Source of the DNA: Bacteroidota bacterium
GTDB taxonomy: Bacteria; Bacteroidota; Bacteroidia; Chitinophagales; Chitinophagaceae
Assembly: GCA_947460595.1 (NCBI GenBank)
Contig: CANHGS010000002.1
Coordinates: 233,239-297,238 of the forward strand
Reading direction: 5' to 3'
DNA: 64,000 bases
The notes under the pieces are model-generated. The model saw only the letters and a list, made by a program, of their open reading frames with translations. It was not told where the DNA came from and ran no database searches. The position numbers and the translations under genes are program-made. Shown here in pieces: positions 42,515 through 50,782 of the stretch. Position 1 is the stretch's first letter; each line of letters begins with the position of its first letter.

Positions 42515-44398
42515 ATGGCAGAAGAAAAGAATATGTCGGAATACAATGAAGCCTCCATTAGGTCTTTGGATTGGAAAGAGCATATCCGCTTGCGACCGGG
42601 AATGTATATTGGAAAATTGGGTGATGGTTCCGCTCCAGACGATGGTATTTATGTCTTAATTAAGGAAGTCATAGACAACTGTATTGACGAACATACCATG
42701 GGTTATGGTAAGCAAGTGGAACTGACCATTGAAAACAAAACAGTTACAGTACGAGACTATGGCCGAGGCATTCCTCTTGGAAAGCTAGTAGATGTAGTAA
42801 GCAAGATTAATACCGGTGCCAAATACGATAGCAAGGCCTTTCAGAAATCAGTGGGTTTGAATGGGGTTGGTACAAAGGCAGTCAATGCCCTTAGCCAATA
42901 TTTTAAGGTAACTGCATATCGCGACGGCAAAGAACGGACAGCTGAGTTTGAGAAAGGGGAATTAATCAAGGAGCACAAAGAAACCAAGACAGATGAACCC
43001 AATGGAACATTTGTAAGTTTTGTACCAGATGAAACGGTCTTTAGAAACTATCATTTTTTACACGAATACCTAGACAACCAGCTCTGGAACTATTGTTATT
43101 TGAATGCAGGATTAGCTATGCATTTTAACGGCAAGAAGTACGTTAGTAAAAATGGGTTGTTAGATTTATTGTTGCGCAAAACCAATCCTGATGAGTTGCG
43201 CTATCCCATTGTGCATTTAAAAGGGGAGGATATTGAAGTTGCTATCTCGCACAACAGTGATTACGGAGAAGACATTTTCTCTTTTGTAAACGGTCAGTTT
43301 ACCACCCAAGGGGGTACCCACCAACAAGCATTTAGAGAAGCTTATGTAAAAGTGATCAGGGACTTTTATAAAAAAGATTATGAAGCTTCTGATATCCGCA
43401 CCAGTATTGTTGCAGCGGTATCTGTGCGTGTTCAAGAGCCTGTATTTGAAAGTCAAACCAAGACCAAGCTGGGTTCACAGAACGTGTATGAAAACGGCCC
43501 ATCCATGAAGAAATTTGTGGAGGAGTTTTTGTCAAAGGAACTCAATAATTTCTTACACCGCAACCCAACTGTTTCAGATGCTTTGCGCAAAAGGATTGAA
43601 CAAAATGAGCGTGAAAGAAAAGAATTGGCAGGCATTAAAAAACTAGCCAATGATCGCGCTAAGAAAGCCAATCTACACAACAAAAAATTGCGTGATTGTA
43701 GGGTACACCTAAATGAGGAAGCCCCACAGAAAAATCGAGAAGAATTTGTAGCTACCCAAAACAATACCACCATTTTTATTACGGAAGGGGATAGTGCCAG
43801 TGGAAGCATAACCAAGTCTAGAAGCGTAGATACCCAAGCAGTATTTAGTTTAAGGGGTAAGCCTTTGAACAGTTTTGGATTGACTAAGAAAGTGGTGTAC
43901 GAGAATGAAGAATTCAACTTGTTACAACACGCACTCAATATTGAAGACGGACTAGAGGGACTCAGGTATAATAACGTAGTCATTGCTACAGATGCGGACG
44001 TAGATGGTATGCACATTCGTTTATTGATGATGACATTCTTCTTACAGTTCTTCCCAGACTTGGTTAAAAAAGGGCACGTGTACATTCTTGAAACCCCATT
44101 GTTCCGTGTAAGAAACAAACAGGAAACCATTTATTGTTTTGACGAGGAAGAACGTCAGATTGCGGTGAACAAATTGGGAGGAAAACCAGAAATTACCAGG
44201 TTTAAGGGATTGGGAGAAATCTCGCCGGAAGAATTTGGCCGATTTATTGGACCACAGATTCGTTTGCAACCCGTAATCCTCGAACAGGGAGACCATATTC
44301 AAAATTTGTTGGAATACTATATGGGTAAGAATACCATGGAGCGTCAGGAGTTTATTATCAATAATTTGAAGATTGAGTTGGACCTAGTTCATAATTAG
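42515..44398 (+). CDS. parE: DNA topoisomerase IV subunit B
   Basis: A 627-residue GHKL-ATPase/TOPRIM subunit of a type IIA topoisomerase. The ATPase part shows [10 protein letters not shown] and the GRGIP and [14 protein letters not shown] loops. The TOPRIM acidic residues are Glu424 (EGDSASGS) and Asp493/Asp495 ([11 protein letters not shown]). It lacks the long insert of enterobacterial GyrB, and its partner is the parC-type gene 1.4 kb downstream on the same strand. The second Met (residue 7) is an alternative start. A GGAAGGAA stretch lies just before the ATG. A purine repeat begins immediately after the stop. Confidence 0.93.
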   Translation: MAEEKNMSEYNEASIRSLDWKEHIRLRPGMYIGKLGDGSAPDDGIYVLIKEVIDNCIDEHTMGYGKQVELTIENKTVTVRDYGRGIPLGKLVDVVSKINTGAKYDSKAFQKSVGLNGVGTKAVNALSQYFKVTAYRDGKERTAEFEKGELIKEHKETKTDEPNGTFVSFVPDETVFRNYHFLHEYLDNQLWNYCYLNAGLAMHFNGKKYVSKNGLLDLLLRKTNPDELRYPIVHLKGEDIEVAISHNSDYGEDIFSFVNGQFTTQGGTHQQAFREAYVKVIRDFYKKDYEASDIRTSIVAAVSVRVQEPVFESQTKTKLGSQNVYENGPSMKKFVEEFLSKELNNFLHRNPTVSDALRKRIEQNERERKELAGIKKLANDRAKKANLHNKKLRDCRVHLNEEAPQKNREEFVATQNNTTIFITEGDSASGSITKSRSVDTQAVFSLRGKPLNSFGLTKKVVYENEEFNLLQHALNIEDGLEGLRYNNVVIATDADVDGMHIRLLMMTFFLQFFPDLVKKGHVYILETPLFRVRNKQETIYCFDEEERQIAVNKLGGKPEITRFKGLGEISPEEFGRFIGPQIRLQPVILEQGDHIQNLLEYYMGKNTMERQEFIINNLKIELDLVHN

Positions 44399-44522
44399 TG
44401 AAGAGATAAGAGTGAAGAGTGAAGAGTGAAGAGAGGAGGAAGAAAGTGAAGAGATAAGAGTGAAGAGTGAAGAGAGGAGGAAGGAGGAAGGGAAGAAAGG
44501 GAAGAAAGGGAAGAAAGGGAAG
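44399..44522. repeat. Purine-rich tandem repeat, GTGAAGA-based (second copy)
   Basis: About 124 bp in the same style as 24464-24690: GTGAAGA units mixed with GAGATAA and GAGGAGGAAGAAA blocks. It ends in four 9-bp GGGAAGAAA units. It starts directly after the parE stop codon and ends 27 bp before the next ATG. Both copies have the purines on the coding strand of the upstream gene. Confidence 0.9.
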
Positions 44523-44548
44523 TTGGAATTTAAATTTAAAGTGCATTT

Positions 44549-45388
44549 ATGATACATATTGTATTTGAAACACCCAATGTAATTGCTTTAAAAGCGGCCA
44601 TTGAATTGGATGAAAGTTTGCAAGGAGACATCATTGAAATCAAAGACGATTATATGGTGGGACCCTTGGCCAATATCTATGAAACAGAGGGTTATCAGGA
44701 GCGAAGAGACTGGTGGAAGCCCTTATTGGAATTTTCTCCCTATGAAGATCAGGTGAATATGGTGGATGACAAATTAGCCGTTCACCAATTGATCAGAACC
44801 TTGGAAGAAAATGAAGCCGAAAAGGTTTGGATTTGGATGGGACAGAATGCCCATGATGTTTGTGGCTATTATTGGTTAATGCCCCAGTTACGGGCTTTTC
44901 AAGGAAGACTAGAAGTATTGTATTTAAATAACCTGCCCTTTATCAATGAAAAGGGGAATATCTTTTATCCAACGCACTTGCATGAAATTCAGCCCAAAGA
45001 ATTTTTAAAAGCCAAGAAATTAGCTAGGCCTATTACCTTGAGTGAATATGAATTGGATCCAGACGAGTGGAAGAAAACCTGCTCTGAAAATGCAGGTGTT
45101 CGTTTTTTAGAAGGTGGGAAAAAAATAGTTGGTAAAACAGCGGAGTTTTTTGATGCAGATTTATTGCAAAATATTACTGGAGAAACTCAAAAACTAAACA
45201 AAGTATTGAACAATACTTTGAACAAGATGAAAGTGAAAACAGGAGACGTTTATTTGGTTTGGCGATTGATGGAGTTGGGCAAAATGGGCAAATTGGATCT
45301 GCAGGGTGACTGGACCAAAGGATGGAAGGAAATTACCGTGAAATTAGCAGGCGCAAAAAATACTGATAATGTAGCGGATGAAAATTGA
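44549..45388 (+). CDS. DUF1835 domain-containing protein
   Basis: A 279-residue soluble protein. The N-terminal half has the DUF1835 pattern (HIVFETPNVIALKAAIELD, then IIEIKDDYMVGPLANI and VWIWMGQNAHDVCGYYWLMP). The C-terminal half (LSEYELDPDEWKKTC onward) is probably the associated DUF3658-type domain. The function is unknown; the alpha/beta pattern resembles a Rossmann-like fold. It sits between parE and parC, separated from parE by the purine repeat, and may belong to the same transcript. Confidence 0.82.
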   Translation: MIHIVFETPNVIALKAAIELDESLQGDIIEIKDDYMVGPLANIYETEGYQERRDWWKPLLEFSPYEDQVNMVDDKLAVHQLIRTLEENEAEKVWIWMGQNAHDVCGYYWLMPQLRAFQGRLEVLYLNNLPFINEKGNIFYPTHLHEIQPKEFLKAKKLARPITLSEYELDPDEWKKTCSENAGVRFLEGGKKIVGKTAEFFDADLLQNITGETQKLNKVLNNTLNKMKVKTGDVYLVWRLMELGKMGKLDLQGDWTKGWKEITVKLAGAKNTDNVADEN

Positions 45389-45426
45389 GTCAATAATAGT
45401 CAATCATTGAAATTATATCACTTATA

Positions 45427-45810
45427 ATGAGTAATCAAGTAACTGTTCTTCCATTATTAAAGTTCCATGAAGATGAAAGAGGTTCTACACATGTATTTGA
45501 TTTAGATAAGTCTGGTCAATTTATAGTAGCCTATAGGAAAAAAGGAAGTTTAAATGCAAGACATTATCACAAAGGACTTTCAAATAATAAAAACCCCGAA
45601 AGGATCATCATCATGCAAGGCGCAGCTACCATTAATTGGATAGACACGCGCAACGGGGAAAAGGGAGTTGCTAAAGCTATCGCGCCAGCCATGGTAGAAA
45701 TAACAGCTTGGGTATGGCATGAAGTAGTGGCGGATGAAGACATGGTGGTATTTGAGTTAAATGCCTTGGCTGATGGTCAGGGAGATACTTTTCAATTAGA
45801 ACATAGTTAG
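45427..45810 (+). CDS. Small cupin-fold protein
   Basis: A 127-residue single-domain protein with an RmlC/cupin-like strand pattern. ARHYHKGLSNNKNPE (about residues 43-57) carries the histidine pair of the first cupin motif, IIIMQGAATINWID follows, and AWVWHEVVADEDMVVFELN resembles the second motif with one His and one Glu. Relatives occur in sugar-nucleotide modification and as isolated proteins of unknown role. No polysaccharide gene is near. It lies 38 bp after the DUF1835 gene and 20 bp before parC, in the same direction. Confidence 0.7.
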   Translation: MSNQVTVLPLLKFHEDERGSTHVFDLDKSGQFIVAYRKKGSLNARHYHKGLSNNKNPERIIIMQGAATINWIDTRNGEKGVAKAIAPAMVEITAWVWHEVVADEDMVVFELNALADGQGDTFQLEHS

Positions 45811-45830
45811 CGTAAAAGGATATTGTTGTT

Positions 45831-48344
45831 ATGGCCAAAGAGAAATTTGACAATCGGGTAAATGAAAATGAAACAGGGGTTCAGGGACAGTATAAAAACT
45901 GGTTCTTGGACTATGCTTCTTATGTAATATTAGAACGTGCGGTACCTGCCATTGAAGACGGATTAAAACCGGTACAAAGAAGGATTCTCCATTCCATGAA
46001 AGAGATGGATGATGGAAGGTTTAACAAAGTGGCTAATATTATTGGTCAGTCCATGCAATATCATCCGCACGGTGACGCCAGTATTGGTGACGCTTTGGTA
46101 AATCTTGGTCAAAAAGATTTGTTGATTGATACACAGGGTAACTGGGGAGACGTAAGAACGGGAGATGATGCGGCAGCAGCAAGGTATATTGAAGCACGCT
46201 TGAGCAAGTTTGCTTTAGAAGTGGCTTTTAATAACAAGACAACAGCCTGGTCATTGAGTTATGATGGGCGTAAGAATGAGCCAGTAACACTACCCATGAA
46301 ATTTCCCTTACTGTTGGCCCAAGGGGCCGATGGTATTGCCGTTGGTTTATCTACTAAAATTCTGCCACATAATTTCAATGAGCTCATTGACGCCAGTATC
46401 AAATATTTGAGAGGCAAGAAATTTGAATTATATCCAGATTTTCAGACTGCGGGTATGATTGACGTAGCTAATTATAATGGCGGTAAACGCGGTGGTAAAG
46501 TTAGGGTTAGAGCACATATTGAAGAACTTGACAAGAAGACCCTGGTGATTAAAGATGTGCCTTATAGCGTCACCACTACGCAGTTAATGGAGAGCATTAC
46601 CAAGGCCAATGACCAAGGAAAGATTAAGATTAAAAAAGTAATTGACGTTACGGCCAAAGACGTTGAAATACAAATTGATTTAGCAGCTGGTATTTCAACA
46701 GATATTACCATTGATGCTTTATACGCTTTCACAGACTGTGAAATTAGTCTATCGCCCAATGCCTGTGTGATTGTGGAAGACAAGCCGCAATTCTTGAGTG
46801 TATATGATTTGTTAACCGTTTCTGCAGAACATACCAAGAAGCTCTTAAACCAAGAGTTAGAAATTAAGTTGTCTGAATTAGAAGACAAATGGCATTATAC
46901 TTCCCTAGAAAAAATCTTCTTTGAAGAAAAGATTTACAAAGAACTAGAACAAAAACACGAGACTTGGGAGAACGTGATTGCAGCCATAGACAAAGGATTC
47001 AATCCATTTAAGAAAAGATTGAAGCGTGACATTCACCGAGATGATATTCTCAAATTGACCGAGAAGCCCGTAAGAAGAATTTATAGATTAGATATCAATG
47101 AACTCAATGAGCAGATTAGATCTATAGAGACCGAAATTCAACAAGTAAAATTTGATTTAGAACATTTGACAGATTTTGCAGTGGCTTATTTTGAAAACCT
47201 GCAAAAAAAATATGGTAAGGGAAGAGAGCGCAAAACGGAGATTAAGGAATTTGATACTATTCAGGTAAAACATGTAGCTATTGCCAATACCAAATTGTAT
47301 TTGAATAGGGAAGAAGGTTTTATTGGTACTAGTTTGAAAAAGGATGAGTTCTTGGCAGACTGTTCTGATTATGATGACATCATTGCATTTACCAAGTCTG
47401 GTAAAATGAAAGTGGTTAAAGTTTCAGATAAAGTCTTTATTGGCAAAGACATTATCTATGCAGCCGTATTCCAGAAAAACGATGAACGTACCACCTATAA
47501 TATTGTTTATCTAGACGGTGCTTCTGGAACCAGTTATGCCAAGCGTTTCAATGTAACGGGTGTTACAAGAGACAAGGAATATGACCTAACCAAAGGTTCT
47601 GAGAAAAGTAAAGTTCACTATTTTACGGCCAACCTAAATGGTGAAGCAGAAGTTTTAAAAGTTGTCTTGAGTCCCAACTGTACTGCAAGGATCAAGGAAT
47701 TAGACTTTTATTTTGAAGAATTGGAGATAAAAGGAAGAAGTAGCATGGGTAACCAGGTTACTAAATATCCCATTAAGTCTGTTAAGCTCAAAGAAGCCGG
47801 TAGAAGTACTTTGGCAGGTAGGAAACTTTGGTTTGATGATAAGTTTGGTAGGTTGAATACAGAAAACAAGGGACAATACTTGGGTAGTTTTGAAGACGAG
47901 AAACTCTTAGTCATCTATCAAGAAGGAGCTTATGAGTTAACCGATACAGAATTGCAACAGCGCTTTGAACCAGACAAAATTTTGATGATTGAAAAATTCA
48001 ATCCGGATAAAATCTTAACCGCTGTTTATTTAGACAATGATAAACAGCAATTCAATATTAAGCGCTTTAAAATTGAAACAACCACACTGAAGAATAAATT
48101 CCTCTTTATTAAAGACGGAGATGGCAATAGGCTTGAAGCGGTAAGCTCTGAAGAAGCACCTATCTTGGTGGTTCAGTCAGGAAAAGGTGCCACGGTGCGC
48201 AAAGCCAAATTCAAAGTGGCCAATATGGTAGAAGTAATGGGATGGAAAGCGGTAGGAGCTAAACTCACAGATTTTAGTAAAACCATTGAAATGTCTTGGG
48301 AACAACAACCCAAGGATGAAAACCCTCAACCCGAATTGTTTTAA
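45831..48344 (+). CDS. parC: DNA topoisomerase IV subunit A
   Basis: An 837-residue breakage-reunion subunit. The winged-helix and tower domains are intact; the catalytic Tyr119 is in AARYIEARLS and is preceded by the QGNWGDVRTGDDAA loop. The quinolone-contact helix reads YHPHGDASIGDALV, with Ala83 at the position of Ser80 in Escherichia coli ParC and Asp87 at Glu84. The C-terminal half (about 500-800) is a beta-pinwheel of the ParC type, and no GyrA box is evident. The stop overlaps the convergent secreted-protein gene by 4 bp (TTAA). Confidence 0.92.
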   Translation: MAKEKFDNRVNENETGVQGQYKNWFLDYASYVILERAVPAIEDGLKPVQRRILHSMKEMDDGRFNKVANIIGQSMQYHPHGDASIGDALVNLGQKDLLIDTQGNWGDVRTGDDAAAARYIEARLSKFALEVAFNNKTTAWSLSYDGRKNEPVTLPMKFPLLLAQGADGIAVGLSTKILPHNFNELIDASIKYLRGKKFELYPDFQTAGMIDVANYNGGKRGGKVRVRAHIEELDKKTLVIKDVPYSVTTTQLMESITKANDQGKIKIKKVIDVTAKDVEIQIDLAAGISTDITIDALYAFTDCEISLSPNACVIVEDKPQFLSVYDLLTVSAEHTKKLLNQELEIKLSELEDKWHYTSLEKIFFEEKIYKELEQKHETWENVIAAIDKGFNPFKKRLKRDIHRDDILKLTEKPVRRIYRLDINELNEQIRSIETEIQQVKFDLEHLTDFAVAYFENLQKKYGKGRERKTEIKEFDTIQVKHVAIANTKLYLNREEGFIGTSLKKDEFLADCSDYDDIIAFTKSGKMKVVKVSDKVFIGKDIIYAAVFQKNDERTTYNIVYLDGASGTSYAKRFNVTGVTRDKEYDLTKGSEKSKVHYFTANLNGEAEVLKVVLSPNCTARIKELDFYFEELEIKGRSSMGNQVTKYPIKSVKLKEAGRSTLAGRKLWFDDKFGRLNTENKGQYLGSFEDEKLLVIYQEGAYELTDTELQQRFEPDKILMIEKFNPDKILTAVYLDNDKQQFNIKRFKIETTTLKNKFLFIKDGDGNRLEAVSSEEAPILVVQSGKGATVRKAKFKVANMVEVMGWKAVGAKLTDFSKTIEMSWEQQPKDENPQPELF

Positions 48345-49333
48345 GGGTTGGGTTTCTTGACTTTTAGTTTCAAAGTGGCACTCTTAGAGAAGTCACTTTG
48401 AAGCAGGAGTTGGTATTCTTTTTGACCGTCATGCACAATCAGTGCTGCTGTGTTTGGAGGAATCATGCCCAGGTTCTCTGCAAACATAGACAGTTCATTA
48501 AACTCCCTATTGGGGTCTAATTGCAGGTTTAGTTTAACGGATCGGTGACTGAGCATGGTTTTAGCCAAAACTTGCTTGCCATTTAAGTAAAGAGAAACAG
48601 AGTCATAATCAATGGTGCCATTGTCATAGATCTCAACGCCAATATGGTCATTGTCTAATTCAATTTCTCTGATATAATTTTTCTGCCTAGTTTCTATAAT
48701 TGGTATTGTATCCTTAATGGGCAATACCTGCTCCGTCAAATTTTTATTGAATGTAGTTGAAGTAGCCAGCAATGCTTTAGTTGGCATGGAATTGGTAATT
48801 GGATTTTCAATATCCTTACCTATCACTTTTCTGTCTAGTGCCAATAAATCCGGTTCATCCTCAGTTTTCACGGTATCTATGGGCTCACTGATACTTCTTA
48901 GAAAACGAAATTTGATATCTGGCACCATGTATTGGTGTTCGGTATTACTAGTTAATAGCCCATTGAGTACTGAAGCTGTTTTGGATACCCGCAGTTCAAA
49001 TCGTCCCCACATGATAGATTCAACCGATTTGCGGGTATCATTGGTTTTATAAAAGATGACTGGTAGCCCTTTGATAGTTAAAATGCGGGTGTTTTTGTCA
49101 AAACTACCCTCAATTTTGTTGGTCTTCTGTCTGTCTTTAAAATAGTAATTAAATTCTCCCTTGACCAATTTTCCGTCCTGTTTGAGAATCATCTCGGTCA
49201 TATAATTATCAGCAGCGTCTTCCATTTGTACCCTTCCTATGCCATACCATTTGCCCGCTACAGATTGGGCATTCCCGGCCAAGCAAAAAGCTAGTAAAGG
49301 CAGGAATAACCAGAAGGCAGAACGTATAGACAT
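48341..49333 (-). CDS. Hypothetical secreted protein
   Basis: A 330-residue protein with a signal peptide (MSIRSAFWLFLPLLAFCLAG, cleaved near NAQS). The first half resembles a small beta-barrel (VAGKWYGIGRVQ, then ILKQDGKLVKGEFNYYF and EGSFDKNTRILTIKG). A Thr/Pro-rich linker (about 155-220) leads to a C-terminal beta-sandwich (DNDHIGVEIYDNGTIDYDSV, then SVKLNLQLDPNREFNELSMF). The pattern suggests an extracytoplasmic binding protein, but I do not recognise it. The frame extends 13 codons upstream; a perfect -7 element 5 nt before the ATG at 49333 favours the start given. Confidence 0.7.
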   Translation of the reverse strand: MSIRSAFWLFLPLLAFCLAGNAQSVAGKWYGIGRVQMEDAADNYMTEMILKQDGKLVKGEFNYYFKDRQKTNKIEGSFDKNTRILTIKGLPVIFYKTNDTRKSVESIMWGRFELRVSKTASVLNGLLTSNTEHQYMVPDIKFRFLRSISEPIDTVKTEDEPDLLALDRKVIGKDIENPITNSMPTKALLATSTTFNKNLTEQVLPIKDTIPIIETRQKNYIREIELDNDHIGVEIYDNGTIDYDSVSLYLNGKQVLAKTMLSHRSVKLNLQLDPNREFNELSMFAENLGMIPPNTAALIVHDGQKEYQLLLQSDFSKSATLKLKVKKPNP

Positions 49334-49338
49334 GGCAA

Positions 49339-49346
49339 CAAAAATA
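49339..49346 (-). promoter_or_regulatory. -7 element directly before the secreted-protein gene
   Basis: TATTTTTG on the minus strand ends 5 nt before the ATG at 49333. A TTTTG lies 23 nt upstream. The mRNA would be leaderless or nearly so. Confidence 0.4.
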
Positions 49347-49446
49347 AAACAACTGTAAGCTGCATATGGCAAAACTTGCTAACAGGTCTTGGTAATGCCT
49401 ATTGAGGCAAATTTTACCTCTTTTAACCCATCTATGGAAACAATCG

Positions 49447-49454
49447 TAGTTTTG
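49447..49454 (+). promoter_or_regulatory. -7 element of the cvfB-like gene
   Basis: TAGTTTTG, a perfect TAnnTTTG, lies 8 nt before an ATG at 49463 and 17 nt before an in-frame ATG at 49472. With transcription expected near 49458-49460, the second ATG leaves a more usual leader. Confidence 0.45.
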
Positions 49455-49471
49455 CCACAACAATGAATGTT

Positions 49472-50314
49472 ATGGAGAAGATAAAAGTAGGCGCATACAA
49501 TGAATTGAGGGTAGACAGAAAAGTTGATTTTGGCTTTTATCTAGATGATGGAGCAGAAGGCATTTTACTACCCATAAGATTTGCTCCTGAAAATTTACAA
49601 GTGAATGATTTACTCAAAGTGTTTATTTATCATGACTCTGATAACCGCTTGATTGCCACTACACAAGAGCCATTTGGTGTGGTAGGTGATATTGTAAAAC
49701 TCAAAGCGGTAGAACTAACCAGACAGGGTGCTTTTTTAGACTGGGGTTTGATGAAAGATATTTTTGTTCCAGCTTCCAAGCAATTAGGTGGCATGCGTGT
49801 TGGTGGTGAATACCTAGTAAAGATTTATCTGGATGAAATGACGGGTAGGGTAGCCGCCACAGAAAAAATAGATTACGGTCTGAATAATGAGGAATTAACC
49901 ATTAAGGAGAAAGAAATTGTATCCTTAATTGTGTACCGTAAAACAGAGTTAGGGTATGCTATGATTATCAATAACAAGCATATTGGATTATTGCATAGTA
50001 ATGAGATTTATAGAGAAATGGTGATCGGTGAAAAACTAGAAGGTTTTATCAAAACCATTAGAGCAGATCAAAAAATAGACGTAGTCTTGGGTAAACCAGG
50101 TTTTCAAAAAGTAGAAGACGAAGCAGAAAAAATCTTGCGTTTATTGGCTGAAAACAACGGATATCTACCTTATCATGATAAATCAGATCCAGAGGATATT
50201 TATACATTCTTTGGAATGAGTAAAAAAGTTTTTAAAATGACTACGGGTAATTTGTACAAACAACATAAAATTGCTTTTACCAAGACTGGCATTCAGTCTA
50301 TAGCTTCTGAATAG
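49472..50314 (+). CDS. S1-domain RNA-binding protein, CvfB family
   Basis: A 280-residue protein with consecutive S1-like OB folds: YNELRVDRKVDFGFYLDDG at the start, VVGDIVKLKAVELTRQGAFLDWG and GLMKDIFVPASKQ in the second, and IGLLHSNEIYREMVIGEKLEGFI in the third. A winged-helix C-terminus follows (YHDKSDPEDIYTFFGMSKKVFKM). That matches the CvfB/YitL family, which binds RNA and affects virulence gene expression in staphylococci; the target here is unknown. An alternative in-frame ATG lies at 49463. It is divergent from the secreted-protein gene. Confidence 0.88.
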   Translation: MEKIKVGAYNELRVDRKVDFGFYLDDGAEGILLPIRFAPENLQVNDLLKVFIYHDSDNRLIATTQEPFGVVGDIVKLKAVELTRQGAFLDWGLMKDIFVPASKQLGGMRVGGEYLVKIYLDEMTGRVAATEKIDYGLNNEELTIKEKEIVSLIVYRKTELGYAMIINNKHIGLLHSNEIYREMVIGEKLEGFIKTIRADQKIDVVLGKPGFQKVEDEAEKILRLLAENNGYLPYHDKSDPEDIYTFFGMSKKVFKMTTGNLYKQHKIAFTKTGIQSIASE

Positions 50315-50361
50315 TTGATTCTAGGCTCATATTTACTTATTTTAACATTACTTAAGCAATT

Positions 50362-50397
50362 ACTTACTAGTTGGTAAGTTGTTATGCATTAACTTTG
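50362..50397 (+). promoter_or_regulatory. Promoter with overlapping palindromic operator
   Basis: TAACTTTG (50390-50397) is a perfect -7 element. An inverted repeat, ACTTAC (50362-50367) with GTAAGT (50374-50379) around 6 nt, covers the -33 region, where a TTG lies 16 nt upstream of the -7 element. Its size and symmetry suit a dimeric repressor of the TetR kind; no such regulator is encoded in the window. Confidence 0.45.
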
Positions 50398-50402
50398 CAA
50401 AC

Positions 50403-50513
50403 TCTAAACCGGGTAGCTGTATTTATTCCTTCTTTGGATGATGACCAACCGCCTTCTAACGATTCTGGTTCTTAACTCAAGTACCCCGGTTGTATTAACT
50501 AATTGAATTAAAA
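50403..50513 (+). promoter_or_regulatory. Structured 5' leader with upstream ORF
   Basis: AACCGGGTA (50407-50415), a few nt from the predicted 5' end, can pair with TACCCCGGTT (50482-50491) with one bulged base, closing a domain of about 85 nt. Inside it a 22-codon frame (50438-50506) overlaps the 3' arm and ends 7 nt before the next ATG. The layout suggests that translation of the frame opens or closes the helix. Confidence 0.45.
50438..50506 (+). CDS. Possible 22-residue leader peptide rich in Leu, Val and Ile
   Basis: Two consecutive ATGs open a frame encoding a peptide that begins MMTNRLLTILVLN and continues STPVVLTN after two Ser. Nine of 22 residues are branched-chain, as in ilv/leu attenuator peptides. 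Its stop TGA lies 7 nt before the ATG of the small-protein gene, allowing translational coupling. Could be chance; no homologue can be checked here. Confidence 0.3.
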   Translation: MMTNRLLTILVLNSSTPVVLTN

Positions 50514-50726
50514 ATGGAAAGTATCATGAGAAATGACACTAAGACTGCCGTTGTGCAGATGGAAGCCAATGTATTGGCAGAATTATTAACAGAAGTAAAA
50601 GAAACCATTGCTAGCGATATCAATATGAACGTGTTGGTTGCTAAAAAAAACCGTTATGGGATTGTTGATCTCTGGAATATGAGACGCAATATCAGAACTG
50701 CTAACAATAGGAGAAGAAACTTCTAA
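50514..50726 (+). CDS. Small basic hypothetical protein
   Basis: A 70-residue protein with an acidic helical first half (MEANVLAELLTEVKETIASD) and a basic C-terminus (VDLWNMRRNIRTANNRRRNF). No signal peptide or membrane segment is present. An alternative ATG lies at residue 5. I do not recognise a named family; the basic tail suggests nucleic-acid or ribosome contact, which is inference. It has its own promoter, a palindromic operator candidate, a structured leader with a short upstream frame, and a strong terminator, so it is a self-contained regulated unit. Confidence 0.6.
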   Translation: MESIMRNDTKTAVVQMEANVLAELLTEVKETIASDINMNVLVAKKNRYGIVDLWNMRRNIRTANNRRRNF

Positions 50727-50750
50727 ATTGAAAAGCAAAAGCTGATTTTA

Positions 50751-50782
50751 AAGTCCCACTCATTAACAGTGGGACTTTTTTT
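50751..50782 (+). terminator. Strong rho-independent terminator after the small-protein gene
   Basis: AAGTCCCACT (50751-50760) and AGTGGGACTT (50768-50777) form a perfect 10-bp stem with a 7-nt loop, followed by a T-run to 50782. It ends just at the stop of the convergent FAD/FeS gene and may also serve that gene in part. Confidence 0.9.

Noticed and set aside
43453..44130. 225-codon antisense frame inside parE
   Set aside because: It lies opposite the conserved TOPRIM region of parE and shows composition typical of a shadow frame, with no domain pattern.
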